From Paramicrobacterium sp051513965 (GTDB taxonomy: Bacteria; Actinomycetota; Actinomycetes; Actinomycetales; Microbacteriaceae), in NCBI RefSeq assembly GCF_051513965.1, contig NZ_CP195847.1:186001-250000 (forward strand): 64,000 nucleotides of DNA, read 5' to 3'. Below the pieces are notes generated by a model. The model searched no databases, had not been told where the DNA came from, and saw only the letters and a program-made list of their open reading frames with translations. This document shows positions 32,677 to 42,739 of this stretch, piece after piece. Position numbers and translations under genes: made by a program. Within the stretch, counting starts at the first letter, position 1, and each line of letters begins with the position of its first letter.

Positions 32677-33618
32677 ATGACTCAGCAGCTGCCTCCGCAA
32701 CCGGCATCCGTCCGTCCTCCCATTCAGAACGCGCTCGTGATGGCGGCGTTTCCCGCCGCAATGGGAGTCATCTTCATGCTCTCGGCCTTCGTGAACTACG
32801 GTTTCGGCCTGGAGGGCATTGTCATCGCGCTCTTCGAGAACCTCCTGCCGCAGTGCATGTTCGCCGCCGGTGCGTTTGTGTCGCTGGCGTTTGTGAAGCC
32901 GCCCCGCCTTGACCGATCCGTCAAGGTGCTGATCGTGCCCCTGCTGATCGCGGGTGGCATCGGCACGGTCGTGCATCTGGTTTACCGGCTGATCTACCTC
33001 GGCATCCGCTCGGCATTCGAGCACGGTCCGGCTCACTCGATCAACGTCGGCTCCCTGGTCTCCAACGTCATTCTGCTGACGATCGCGGTGGCTCTCGGCG
33101 CCGTCATTCTGCGCGCGCGTCTCTGGAAGGGCGAACTCGTGACCGGGGCATCCGCGCGTCAGAACACGGTGGTCGACGCACTGATCATCGCTGGTCTGGT
33201 CGTGGCGGAATTCGTCGTCACAGGCCTCTTCACCGGACTGTTCTATGTGTTCACTCCCTATGGCGGTTTCAACGTGTTCGGCACGTACTTCGGCACGGAG
33301 CTGCTCCGCGGTGTCTTCGTCGGGGGAGCGGTGCTGCTTGTGCTCGCGGTCATTCGTCCGCTGTCGCGGGTGCGCTCGATCTCGAGTGTCATCGTCACAG
33401 CGCTCATCGTTGTGGGAGCGAGCTTCGTGGTGATGGCCATCCTGCAGGTCATCATGCTTGCCATCGAGGGGATGCTGCAGCACGTCTTCTACTACGTGTT
33501 CTTCCTCATACTGTGGGGTGCGCTGGACACCGGAATTCTCGTCGCGCTGGCGATCTTCGTCATTCTGGCGCTCCGCGGCGAGCGAGTCGCGACCGCGGGC
33601 TGGAGCGTTCAGAGTTAG
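32677..33618 (+). CDS. Membrane protein of unknown function
   Basis: 313 residues. After a short Pro/Gln-rich N-terminus there are about eight hydrophobic segments (for example AAFPAAMGVIFMLSAFV, VLIVPLLIAGGIGTVVHLV, TVVDALIIAGLVVAEFVVTGLF, VIVTALIVVGASFVVMAIL) and a short C-terminus. No conserved charged motif of a known transporter is visible. It is divergent from the MFS operon and 17 bases from the 3' end of the converging PucR gene. I do not recognise a family. Confidence 0.7.
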   Translation: MTQQLPPQPASVRPPIQNALVMAAFPAAMGVIFMLSAFVNYGFGLEGIVIALFENLLPQCMFAAGAFVSLAFVKPPRLDRSVKVLIVPLLIAGGIGTVVHLVYRLIYLGIRSAFEHGPAHSINVGSLVSNVILLTIAVALGAVILRARLWKGELVTGASARQNTVVDALIIAGLVVAEFVVTGLFTGLFYVFTPYGGFNVFGTYFGTELLRGVFVGGAVLLVLAVIRPLSRVRSISSVIVTALIVVGASFVVMAILQVIMLAIEGMLQHVFYYVFFLILWGALDTGILVALAIFVILALRGERVATAGWSVQS

Positions 33619-33635
33619 GTGGAGGAACGCCGAGG

Positions 33636-35171
33636 TCAGCGCGACTCGGTGAGAGACAGCGCGAAGAGCAGCTCGGCGCGGGTCTCCGCGTCGGCGAGGT
33701 TCTTCGCGAGCACTCGGCCCGCGGACTCGACGTGTGATCGGAGCGTGTGCCGGTGGATGCCGAGGGAGCGCGCGGCTGGGTCCCACTGACCATTGTGCCG
33801 CAGCCAGGCCCGAAGCGACGGGGTGAGGCGCGTGTCGCTGTGCGCATCGTGGTCCGCGAGCGGTGCGAGGAGCGCGCGGGCCATGGTGCGGACGTCGTCC
33901 CGATCGAGAAGGGCGCGCAGCCCGCCGTCCACGACCGCGTCGAACGAGGTGACGGATGCCGCTCGCTCGGCGCGCTCGAGAGCAGCCGCCGCCTCGCGAG
34001 ACGCGACCGCGGCCGAGCTCGGGGTGGCGAGGGTCGAGAGTCCGACGGCGATGCGGTGCTCGTCCGAGAGCCACGTCGCCCACGAAGTGTCGGGGTCGAG
34101 CACGACGAGGCGATCGTCATCGCGCGCGACGAAGAGGTCACGGCGCGCCAGCAGCTCGGCTCTCGCGCGAGCATCGTCGCGCAGCATCCCCACGATGAAG
34201 GTGTCGGCGAGAACGCCAGGCCCCGCGAGATCGACGGCGAGTGCGACGTCTCCAGCACGGAGGCTCTGCCAGGCTCCGGTACGCAGATGAAGCGCGGCCT
34301 CGGCGAGCGAGCGCTGGCGTTCGAGCGACATTCCCGCCAGCGCGATCACCGCGGCGACCACGCCCTGTGCGGCGTGATCGAGCGGTCCGTCGATCGCGAG
34401 GATGCCCCGCAGGTCACCGCCGCGTCCGATCGTCTGCAGGAGAACGCCGTTCTCGGTGGCGCCTGCCGCGCGGACGTCGCGCGCCAGCATCCGCTCGGCC
34501 TCAGCCGTGACAGTCTCGTCGTGCCCAGCCGTCGGGTGAGCGTGCAGCCGGTGGCCACGCGCGTCGAACAGTGTCACAGCGCGTTCGAGCCGTCTACCGA
34601 GCTCGGCGACGCTCTCCGCGAGGCCGTCGTCGCGCATCGCCGCAAGGGCGATCGTACGCTGGGCGTCCGCAGCCCAGGCGGTTCTTGCCTGCGCCTCGGC
34701 GGCGACCAGGTCTGCGACGTACCGGATGACCGCGAGAAACGGGGTGCGATACGGTACATCGAACAGCGGCATCCGCTCGCGGGCGCACGCGTCGATCAAC
34801 GCCTGCGGAACCTCACTGTAGACGTTCGAGCCGAATCCGATGGCGCGGATGCCGAAGCGAGCGAGTCGCGCGACGTAAGCATCTGCGGCGCCCACATCAT
34901 CGCCGAGCTGGCGTCCGGTCGTGAGCACGACGTTGCCCTCGCCGAGAAACGGGGTCGGGTCGTCGAGGTCGGTGCCCGTCACCCACGTGATGCGGCGGTC
35001 GAGAGGATGCTCGGCAGACGACGTCACCTCGGTTGACGACGTCACCGCGGCGCGCGCTGTTGCCGCGACGGGCGACATCGCCTCGGCGGCCGGTGCCGCA
35101 TCGGCAAACGTCGTCAGCAGCCGCAGCCCGAGGTCGCTTCGCGCCAGCAGACGCCGAACGGTGATGGCCAT
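33636..35171 (-). CDS. PucR family regulator, probably of the GABA cluster
   Basis: 511 residues from ATG 35171 (MAITVRRLLARSDLGLRLL); an upstream in-frame ATG at 35213 is less likely. It has an N-terminal PucR ligand domain (ITWVTGTDLDDPTPFLGEGNVVLTTG, then GIRAIGFGSNVY...VPYRTPFLAVIRYV), a middle GAF-like region and a C-terminal PucR helix-turn-helix (LTPSLRAWLRHNGQWDPAARSLGIHRHTLRSHVESAGRVL). In Corynebacterium a PucR-type protein, GabR, activates gabTD; this gene is divergent from gabT, so the same job is likely. Confidence 0.87.
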   Translation of the reverse strand: MAITVRRLLARSDLGLRLLTTFADAAPAAEAMSPVAATARAAVTSSTEVTSSAEHPLDRRITWVTGTDLDDPTPFLGEGNVVLTTGRQLGDDVGAADAYVARLARFGIRAIGFGSNVYSEVPQALIDACARERMPLFDVPYRTPFLAVIRYVADLVAAEAQARTAWAADAQRTIALAAMRDDGLAESVAELGRRLERAVTLFDARGHRLHAHPTAGHDETVTAEAERMLARDVRAAGATENGVLLQTIGRGGDLRGILAIDGPLDHAAQGVVAAVIALAGMSLERQRSLAEAALHLRTGAWQSLRAGDVALAVDLAGPGVLADTFIVGMLRDDARARAELLARRDLFVARDDDRLVVLDPDTSWATWLSDEHRIAVGLSTLATPSSAAVASREAAAALERAERAASVTSFDAVVDGGLRALLDRDDVRTMARALLAPLADHDAHSDTRLTPSLRAWLRHNGQWDPAARSLGIHRHTLRSHVESAGRVLAKNLADAETRAELLFALSLTESR

Positions 35172-35201
35172 GGTTCTGCCATTATGCACTGCATTCTGAG
35201 G

Positions 35202-35229
35202 TTGACGCTCCAAAATGGCACGTTACGAG
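35202..35229 (+). promoter_or_regulatory. Candidate sigma-A-like promoter for gabT
   Basis: TTGACG (35202-35207) and TACGAG (35224-35229) with a 16-base spacer, about 70 bases upstream of the gabT ATG. The -35 is good and the -10 poor, as might be expected for an activator-dependent promoter. It is a pattern match only. Confidence 0.35.
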
Positions 35230-35297
35230 CCCGGCCGCGGTTCTTAGCATGGGGACAACAGCGCGAACGGGTGCGCGACCTCGATGCGGAGAAAGCC

Positions 35298-36671
<1,374 letters not shown>

Positions 36672-36706
36672 TCCGTCGCGGTGAGAACGACACGTAAGGA
36701 GAGACC

Positions 36707-38158
36707 ATGATTTCAGAGAAGGACCTGCTCGCGAAGGTGCCGACCGGACTGTTCATCGGCGGGGAGTGGCGCGACGCACCCGAGACGTTCGCCGTCGAGG
36801 ACCCGTCGACGGGTGAGACGCTCGTCGAGATCGCCAACGCCACCGTCGAGGACGGCAAAGCCGCGCTCGATGCCGCCGTCGCGGCGCAGGAGGAATGGGC
36901 TGCGACTCCGCCGCGCACGCGCTCGAACATTCTGCGTGACGCCTTCGACCTCATGCAGGAGCGCCGCGACGAGTTCGCCCTGCTCATGACGCTTGAGATG
37001 GGCAAGCCCCTCGCCGAGTCGAACGGTGAGGTCACGTACGGCGGCGAGTTTCTGCGCTGGTTCAGCGAAGAGGCCGTGCGCATCACGGGTCGCTACGGTC
37101 TGAACCCGGAGGGCACGGGCCGCATGGTCGTGTCGCAGCACCCCGTCGGCCCCTGCTTCCTCATCACTCCGTGGAACTTCCCGCTCGCGATGGCCACCCG
37201 CAAGATCGCTCCGGCGCTGGCCGCGGGCTGCACGGTCGTCGTGAAGCCGGCATCCCTCACCCCGCTCACGACGCTGCACTTCGCGAAGCTGCTCGAGGAT
37301 GCTGGGCTGCCGAAGGGCGTCGTGAACGTCGTGACGACGAAGCGCACCGGACCGGTCTCCGACGCCATCATCGAAGACCCGCGACTGCGCAAGCTCAGCT
37401 TCACCGGCTCGACCGGCGTCGGGCAGGACCTCATCGCGAAGTCCGCGAAGAACGTTCTGCGCACCTCGATGGAGCTCGGCGGCAACGCGCCGTTCATCGT
37501 GTTCGACGACGCCGATCTCGACAAAGCGGTCGACGGTGCGATCGCTGCGAAGTTCCGCAACATCGGTCAGGCGTGCACGGCGGCGAACCGCTTCATCGTG
37601 CACGAGGCCGTCGCCGACGAGTTCGCCCGCCGTGTGACCGAGAAGGTCACGGCCATGCGGATCGGCCGCGGCACCGAAGACGGCGTCACGATCGGACCGC
37701 TCGTGAACGACGCGGCGGTCGAGAAGGCCGATCGCCTGGTTCAGGATGCCGTCGAGCACGGCGCCCAGCTGCTCCACGGAGGCAAGCGCGTCGAGTCGGA
37801 AGGGCACTTCTACGAGCCGACCGTCGTCGCGGGTGTGCCGAGCGAGGCGGAGATCCTGCGTGAGGAGATCTTCGGACCCGTGCTCGCGATCGCGCCGTTC
37901 TCGACGGAGGACGAAGCAGTGGCGATGGCGAACGGCGTCGAATACGGGCTCATCGCCTACGCCTTCACTGAGAGCCTTGAGCGCGGACACCGCATGATCG
38001 AGCGTCTCGAGTCGGGCATGGTGGGCCTCAACGCGGGCGTCATCTCGAACGCGGCCGCACCGTTCGGCGGCGTGAAGCAGTCCGGGCTCGGCCGCGAGGG
38101 CGGCCTCGAGGGCATCCACGAGTACCTCAACACCAAGTACACGATGATGCCGGCCTGA
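36707..38158 (+). CDS. gabD: Succinate-semialdehyde dehydrogenase GabD
   Basis: 483 residues; ATG preceded by AAGGAGAG. ALDH family: TPWNFPLAMATRKIAPALAAGCTVVVKPA, FTGSTGVGQDLI, MELGGNAPFIVFDDADLD (general-base Glu) and the nucleophile Cys290 in RNIGQACTAANRF, then EEIFGPVLAIAPF and GVKQSGLGREGG. It oxidises succinate semialdehyde to succinate with NAD(P)+. It directly follows gabT (35 bases), completing GABA entry into the TCA cycle. Confidence 0.93.
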   Translation: MISEKDLLAKVPTGLFIGGEWRDAPETFAVEDPSTGETLVEIANATVEDGKAALDAAVAAQEEWAATPPRTRSNILRDAFDLMQERRDEFALLMTLEMGKPLAESNGEVTYGGEFLRWFSEEAVRITGRYGLNPEGTGRMVVSQHPVGPCFLITPWNFPLAMATRKIAPALAAGCTVVVKPASLTPLTTLHFAKLLEDAGLPKGVVNVVTTKRTGPVSDAIIEDPRLRKLSFTGSTGVGQDLIAKSAKNVLRTSMELGGNAPFIVFDDADLDKAVDGAIAAKFRNIGQACTAANRFIVHEAVADEFARRVTEKVTAMRIGRGTEDGVTIGPLVNDAAVEKADRLVQDAVEHGAQLLHGGKRVESEGHFYEPTVVAGVPSEAEILREEIFGPVLAIAPFSTEDEAVAMANGVEYGLIAYAFTESLERGHRMIERLESGMVGLNAGVISNAAAPFGGVKQSGLGREGGLEGIHEYLNTKYTMMPA

Positions 38159-38164
38159 CAGCAC

Positions 38165-38191
38165 GGCGGCGGGGTCACGAGCCCCGCCGCC
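38165..38191. terminator. GC-rich hairpin between gabD and the third dehydrogenase
   Basis: Arms GGCGGCGGGG (38165-38174) and CCCCGCCGCC (38182-38191) around a 7-nt loop, beginning six bases after the gabD stop. There is no T-run. It may terminate, attenuate, or protect the gabTD part of a longer transcript. Confidence 0.55.
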
Positions 38192-38225
38192 AGCGGCATC
38201 CGTCCATCGCAAAGGAGCGAGAGCA

Positions 38226-39692
38226 ATGTCACAGTCAACCCAGACCGCACCGGCCGCTACGCCTCACGAGGGCCGCGCGACCCTGCAGAACTTCATCGGC
38301 GGACGCTTCGTCGCCGCCGCAGGTAACGACACCATCGACGTCGTGAATCCCGTGACCGAAGAGCGCGTGGCGGTCTCGCCCGTGTCGGTCGAGAGCGATG
38401 TGGATGCCGCCTTCGACGCGGCGCGTGACGCCGCGGCATCCTGGGGTCGAACCACCCCCGGCGAGCGTCAGGCCGCTCTGCTCGCGTTCGCCGACGCGCT
38501 CGAAGCTCGTGCCGACGACATCGTCGAGGCGCAGCACCGCAACACGGGGCAGCCGAAAGAGACCATCCGCGTTGAGGAAGTGCTGACCGGCTGCGATCAG
38601 ATCCGCTACTTCGCCGGCGCTGCACGCGTGCTCGAGGGCGCCGCGGCGGGGGAGTACTTCGAGGGGCACACGTCCTACGTGCGACGCGAGCCGATCGGGG
38701 TCGTCGCCCAGGTGACGCCGTGGAACTACCCCTTCATGATGGCGGTCTGGAAGATCGCTCCGGCGATCGCGGCCGGTAACACCACGGTTCTGAAGCCGAG
38801 CGACACCACGCCCGAATCGACGCTTGTGCTCGCCGACGCGAGCCGCGGAGTGCTGCCCGACGGCGTGCTGAACGTCATTCTCGGCGACGCTTCCACGGGC
38901 GAGCTCATGACGGAGCATCCCACTCCCGGCCTCGTGGCGATCACCGGCTCTGTGCGGGCGGGCCGCCAGGTCGCGGCATCCGCGTCGAAGCGCCTGCACC
39001 GGTCACACCTCGAGTTGGGCGGAAAGGCTCCCGCGGTCGTCTTCGCCGATGCTGACCTCGGTGCCACGGCCGACGCGCTCGCCGAGTCGGGGTACTTCAA
39101 CGCGGGGCAGGACTGCACCGCCGTCACGCGTGTGCTCGTGCACGAATCGGTGCACGACGAGTTCGTCGATGAGCTGGTGCGTGCGGCAGAGGCGACGAAG
39201 ACGGGCACGGATGCTGATGCTCTCTACGGTCCGCTCAACAACGCGGGGCACCTCGCGAAGGTGCAGGCCGTGATCGATGCGCTGCCTGATCATGCCACGA
39301 TCCGCACCGGCGGTCGGCGAATGGGAGAGCGTGGCTTCTTCTATGCGCCCACTGTCGTGACGGGTGTGCATCAGGATGACGCATGCGTTCAGGAGGAGAC
39401 CTTCGGGCCGGTGATCACTGTGCAGGCGTTCAGCGACGAGGCGGAGGCGGTCGCACTGGCGAACGACGTCGACTACGGGCTCGCGTCGAGCGTCTGGACC
39501 GCAGACCACCCTCGAGCCATGCGTCTCACCCGGGATCTCGACTTCGGCTGTGTGTGGGTCAACACGCACATCCTGCTCACAGCCGAGATGCCGCACGGCG
39601 GGTTCAAGATGTCCGGCTACGGAAAGGACCTCTCGATGTACGGCCTGGAGGACTACACCCGCGTGAAGCACGTGATGCACGCGCTGGGCTGA
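38226..39692 (+). CDS. Gamma-aminobutyraldehyde dehydrogenase (PatD-like)
   Basis: 488 residues; ATG preceded by AAAGGAG. ALDH fold with VTPWNYPFMMAVWKIAPAIAAGNTTVLKPSD, ITGSVRAGRQVAA, LELGGKAPAVVFADADLG and Cys297 in FNAGQDCTAVTRVLVH. The C-terminal MPHGGFKMSGYGKDLSMYGLEDYTRVKHVM is the signature of aminobutyraldehyde (PatD/Prr) and betaine-aldehyde-type enzymes. With gabT and gabD it would take 4-aminobutanal from putrescine to GABA and then succinate. No putrescine transaminase or oxidase is in the window. Confidence 0.88.
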   Translation: MSQSTQTAPAATPHEGRATLQNFIGGRFVAAAGNDTIDVVNPVTEERVAVSPVSVESDVDAAFDAARDAAASWGRTTPGERQAALLAFADALEARADDIVEAQHRNTGQPKETIRVEEVLTGCDQIRYFAGAARVLEGAAAGEYFEGHTSYVRREPIGVVAQVTPWNYPFMMAVWKIAPAIAAGNTTVLKPSDTTPESTLVLADASRGVLPDGVLNVILGDASTGELMTEHPTPGLVAITGSVRAGRQVAASASKRLHRSHLELGGKAPAVVFADADLGATADALAESGYFNAGQDCTAVTRVLVHESVHDEFVDELVRAAEATKTGTDADALYGPLNNAGHLAKVQAVIDALPDHATIRTGGRRMGERGFFYAPTVVTGVHQDDACVQEETFGPVITVQAFSDEAEAVALANDVDYGLASSVWTADHPRAMRLTRDLDFGCVWVNTHILLTAEMPHGGFKMSGYGKDLSMYGLEDYTRVKHVMHALG

Positions 39693-39697
39693 GCGGT

Positions 39698-40051
39698 CTA
39701 TGACCAACGCCACAGCGTGCACGGCTGTAGCGATTTTCGAACGATTCCGCGGCATTCCGGAATCGGCGTCGACTCGAGTAACTCGGGATCATCCCAGAGC
39801 GTGCACTCGACCGCGTTCATGAGTATTTCGCAATCGCAATACGCTCCGCGCTTTCCCATCCCCGCCTCGAAACGGGTGGCGCGGGGAACGCGTAGATCCC
39901 GATATCGAGTTGCCCAGCGGAGTCCGTCGCACCCGTATTCGAGCATGCGATAAACAAAGCAGATCAGGCATTCGTCAGGGCGCGGTGCGGTCAATGCCTC
40001 GGCAGTGCGCGCGACAAAGCCCTCTGCCTCACTAATAGCTGTTTCATTCAT
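39698..40051 (-). CDS. DUF2695 domain protein
   Basis: 117 residues from ATG 40051. The conserved core is CLICFVYRMLEYGCDGLRWATRYRDLRVPRATRFEAGMGKRGAYCDCEI, the DUF2695 signature, with CxxC and CxC cysteines that suggest a metal or disulfide site. Function unknown. No ribosome site is evident; an upstream in-frame GTG at 40096 would add a CSWC motif, so the start is uncertain. It ends five bases from the stop of the convergent aldehyde dehydrogenase and its DNA is less GC-rich than its neighbours. Confidence 0.75.
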   Translation of the reverse strand: MNETAISEAEGFVARTAEALTAPRPDECLICFVYRMLEYGCDGLRWATRYRDLRVPRATRFEAGMGKRGAYCDCEILMNAVECTLWDDPELLESTPIPECRGIVRKSLQPCTLWRWS

Positions 40052-40120
40052 AGACGCAGTGCACCATGAGCATCTGACATCGACATCGCGTCTCACAATT
40101 GACGCGTTATAGGCAATTGA

Positions 40121-40178
40121 CCGTGTGCCACTTTGTCCGCTCTCAGAGCGCCCGGAGGTAGGACAAAGTGGCACACGG
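40121..40178. repeat. Dispersed palindromic element, copy 4 (intergenic, perfect arms)
   Basis: An 18-bp perfect inverted repeat, CCGTGTGCCACTTTGTCC (40121-40138) and its complement (40161-40178), around a 22-base centre containing GCGCCCGG. It is the best-preserved copy of the element also found at 17801 and inside menD. It lies between the DUF2695 gene and the DJ-1/PfpI gene. Confidence 0.9.
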
Positions 40179-40258
40179 TCGCGGGGTCGCTCAGCGCGTC
40201 ACGGATGCGGGGTCCCCCGGCGCGTCACGGTCGCGGGGTCGCTCAGCGCGTCATGGCT
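40179..40258. repeat. Imperfect 25-27-bp tandem repeats beside the palindrome
   Basis: Three units of the form (T)CGCGGGGTCGCTCAGCGCGTCACGG, with the middle unit diverged (CGGGGTCCCCCGGCGCGTCACGG). They begin directly after the palindromic element at 40178 and run to the 3' end of the DJ-1/PfpI gene. Confidence 0.75.
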
Positions 40259-40802
40259 GCGGCAGCACCTCGAGGAACGCCTTCATCCAGGTTCCGTTGT
40301 CAGGCCACGCACGTGCACTCACGAGGTTGCCGTCGACGACAGCGCCGCCGTCCTCGAAGACACCGCCCGCGGTCTCGACGTCGACCGCGAGCTGCGGGTA
40401 CGCGGATGACGTCCGTCCGTTCAACACCCCGGCGGCGGCGAGGATGAGCGGCCCATGGCACGTCGCCGCGACCGGCAGATCCTTCTCCATGAAGTGCCGC
40501 ACGATGCGCTGCGCATCCGGGTCGTTGCGGATGTACTCCGGCGCACGACCACCGGGCACCACCGCGGCAACATAATCGTCGGGGTTCACGTCACGAAATG
40601 CGACGTCCGCAGGCCAGTGGTGGCCGGGGCTCTCCGTGTAGGTGTCGAACCCGTCGACAAAGTTGTGCACCACGAACTGCAGCTTCTTCTTCTCCGGCGC
40701 GGCGATGTGCACCTCGTAGCCGGCCTCCTGAAGCCGATGGTAGGGGTAGAAGACCTCAAGGGTCTCGGCGGCATCCCCAGTGAGAATCACGATCTTCGAC
40801 AC
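40251..40802 (-). CDS. DJ-1/PfpI family protein
   Basis: 183 residues from GTG 40802, which has GGGAGG six bases upstream; the longer frame lacks a site. DJ-1/PfpI fold: SKIVILTGDAAETLEVFYPYHRLQEAGYEVHIAAPEKK, the nucleophile-elbow Cys115 in PVAATCHGPLILAAAG, and VDGNLVSARAWPDNGTWM. Members act as deglycases, peptidases or chaperones, and the exact activity cannot be told. No signal peptide is present, so it is cytoplasmic. Its 3' end overlaps the last unit of the tandem repeat. Confidence 0.88.
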   Translation of the reverse strand: MSKIVILTGDAAETLEVFYPYHRLQEAGYEVHIAAPEKKKLQFVVHNFVDGFDTYTESPGHHWPADVAFRDVNPDDYVAAVVPGGRAPEYIRNDPDAQRIVRHFMEKDLPVAATCHGPLILAAAGVLNGRTSSAYPQLAVDVETAGGVFEDGGAVVDGNLVSARAWPDNGTWMKAFLEVLPQP

Positions 40803-40943
40803 GATATACCTCCCAGACAGGCGGCGGAGCCGCGCCCACGGCGGCTCTCGCACTCATTCTCGGCGATTTCTGACCCCGCGACAAGAGGGGGAGAGGACGC
40901 CGCGTCTCAGAACGCTCCGAAAGCGCTCCGCACCTCGGCTGCG

Positions 40944-41432
40944 TCAGCGGAAGTTGATGAACTGCAGATCGATGTCGAGATCGGAGTTCTTGAGCAGCGA
41001 GATCGTCGACTGTAGGTCGTCGCGGCTCTTCGACTGCACGCGCAGCTCATCGCCCTGGATCTGGCTCTTCACACTCTTCGGCGCCTCATCGCGGATGATC
41101 TTCGAGATCTTCTTCGCCTGGTCGCTCGCGATGCCGTTCTTGAGGCCGACTTCGACGCGGTACTCCTTGCCGCTCGGGTACGGCTCGCCCGACTCGAGGC
41201 TCTTGAGCGAGATGCCGCGCTTGATGAACTTCGACTGCACCACATCGAGAATCGCCTTGACGCGCTCCTCGGTGTTGGCCTTCAGCAGGATGCTCTCGCC
41301 CGACCACTCGACCGACGGGTCCGTGCCCTTGAAGTCGTAACGCTGCGAGACCTCTTTGCGGGCCTGGTTGACGGCGTTTTCCGCCTCCATCTTGTCGACT
41401 TTGCTGACGATGTCAAACGATGAATCTGCCAT
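40944..41432 (-). CDS. YajQ family cyclic-di-GMP-binding/nucleotide-binding protein
   Basis: 162 residues, full length. MADSSFDIVSKVDKMEAENAVNQARKEVSQRYDFKGTD and the C-terminal LRVQSKSRDDLQSTISLLKNSDLDIDLQFINFR are the hallmark ends of YajQ (DUF520). Some homologues bind cyclic di-GMP and affect gene expression; in actinobacteria the role is unknown. It stands alone, with no tRNA next to it in this window. Confidence 0.95.
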   Translation of the reverse strand: MADSSFDIVSKVDKMEAENAVNQARKEVSQRYDFKGTDPSVEWSGESILLKANTEERVKAILDVVQSKFIKRGISLKSLESGEPYPSGKEYRVEVGLKNGIASDQAKKISKIIRDEAPKSVKSQIQGDELRVQSKSRDDLQSTISLLKNSDLDIDLQFINFR

Positions 41433-41491
41433 GCAGACATGCTAGCCCGTATCAGGATGCCGGGGTGGAACCCAGCCGAGTCGTCCGGCAC

Positions 41492-41662
41492 CTACTTCAC
41501 GGCTCTGTTCCTCGCGATGAGTCTGCGAAGTCCTTCCCAGATCAGCGCTCCGATGAAGATCAGGACTCCCACGACTGCGAGCCACTCAATCCCCTTCGCA
41601 AGCAGCCCGATCACGGCGAGTATCACCCCGATGATCAGAAGCGCGACGATGAGGCGTCCCAT
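41492..41662 (-). CDS. Small membrane protein
   Basis: 56 residues from ATG 41662, which has GGAGG five bases upstream; an ATG four codons earlier overlaps that site. Two membrane helices (LIVALLIIGVILAVIGLLA and WLAVVGVLIFIGALIW) joined by KGIE, with a basic tail RRLIARNRAVK, suggest a hairpin with both ends in the cytoplasm. No function is known. It lies 59 bases upstream of the yajQ-type gene's antisense start and is transcribed alone. Confidence 0.7.
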   Translation of the reverse strand: MGRLIVALLIIGVILAVIGLLAKGIEWLAVVGVLIFIGALIWEGLRRLIARNRAVK

Positions 41663-41772
41663 TGCTTCCTCCATCCCTCGGTAGCGCCGAGTCTCCCCCG
41701 CCCGTGACGTCCTGTGAACCCCCTCGACCGAAACGGCAGCTGCTGTTAGGGCCAGCGTGTGAGCAGCGGGTA

Positions 41773-42648
41773 TCAGGATGCCGCGGCGGCGTCACGTGTC
41801 TGCGCGAGCTCGACGACCCGCAGCATCCTCTGCCACCATTCGGGCGCGAAGCACGGGTAGGCGCCCTCGCGAAACACGAACATCCACTCGCCGAGAACCT
41901 CGATCTCGTAGGCGCCGCTGCTGCCGACGAGCAGCTCGAGCATCTCGGACGTGACGACTGTGTTCGGATCAGCCTCGAAGCCGGGTGGGCTGAAAGCGAC
42001 GAATGGTGCGGATGCCGTGGCGGGTGCGAGCATCCTCTGATTCGGCTTGAGGCCGTACAGCAGCTGAAGGCTGAAGGGCCCCGTGCTCGGAGTGGTCGTG
42101 AGATACATCTGCGGGCGGGGCGACGGCAAGCGAATCGCGACGTAGTGCCAGCGGTTGAGCTTTGTGCTCTTCAGACGCCACGTGCGGAACTCGAGGTTCG
42201 CGGCATCGAAGAAGTCCGCGCCATTGCGGAAGATGCGCTCGGTGGCCGTGTGCAGGAGGCCCATGTGGAAGATCCGCCCGGCGTACGGCAGGGTCGACGC
42301 GTGAATGTTCATCCCCCAGCCGTTCGCCTTCGCGAAGCGCGCGAGTCGCAGCCACTCGGGCCATGAGGCAGGGTGAGACTTCGTGGGCGGCTTCCGGAGG
42401 AACACGATGCCGATGAAGATCGCCACGCACATGACGATCAGGAGCACTCGCGTGATCCAGTTGCCGATGATCAGCACCGGAATCGCGATGACGCCGAGCG
42501 CCAGTGCTGAGACCAGCCTGACGTTGCGCGGCGAAGCGTCGGGGTTCGCCGCGCTCTCGAGATCGCCGTAGCGGCCGGTCTGGGCGTCACTGCGGAACGC
42601 CTCGGCGTCTTCAGCGCTGGGCTCCTGCAGCAATGGGCCGAAGTTCAC
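41773..42648 (-). CDS. Membrane protein of unknown function, paralogue of the upstream gene
   Basis: 291 residues from GTG 42648 (AAGGAG six bases upstream). Two membrane helices near residues 55-100 (VSALALGVIAIPVLIIGNW, VLLIVMCVAIFIGIVFL) precede a cytoplasmic domain with FAKANGWGMNI, LNRWHYVAIRLPSP, and a terminal region LELLVGSSGAYEIEVLGEWMFVFRE...WWQRMLRVVELA. The same layout and motifs occur in the gene at 42740-43711, so the two are tandem paralogues. I do not recognise a named family. Confidence 0.72.
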   Translation of the reverse strand: MNFGPLLQEPSAEDAEAFRSDAQTGRYGDLESAANPDASPRNVRLVSALALGVIAIPVLIIGNWITRVLLIVMCVAIFIGIVFLRKPPTKSHPASWPEWLRLARFAKANGWGMNIHASTLPYAGRIFHMGLLHTATERIFRNGADFFDAANLEFRTWRLKSTKLNRWHYVAIRLPSPRPQMYLTTTPSTGPFSLQLLYGLKPNQRMLAPATASAPFVAFSPPGFEADPNTVVTSEMLELLVGSSGAYEIEVLGEWMFVFREGAYPCFAPEWWQRMLRVVELAQTRDAAAAS

Positions 42649-42739
42649 GTCAGTCTCCTTCACAGCAGGCCGAACAGGATGCCGATGAGCACGGCACCTC
42701 CCACGACGAGTACGGTCGGCAGCAGTCGCGAGCGCGCTG

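Noticed and set aside
40803..40943. tRNA gene beside the YajQ gene, as seen in some actinobacteria
   Set aside because: No cloverleaf can be drawn in the 141 bases; only a short GC-rich fold is seen.
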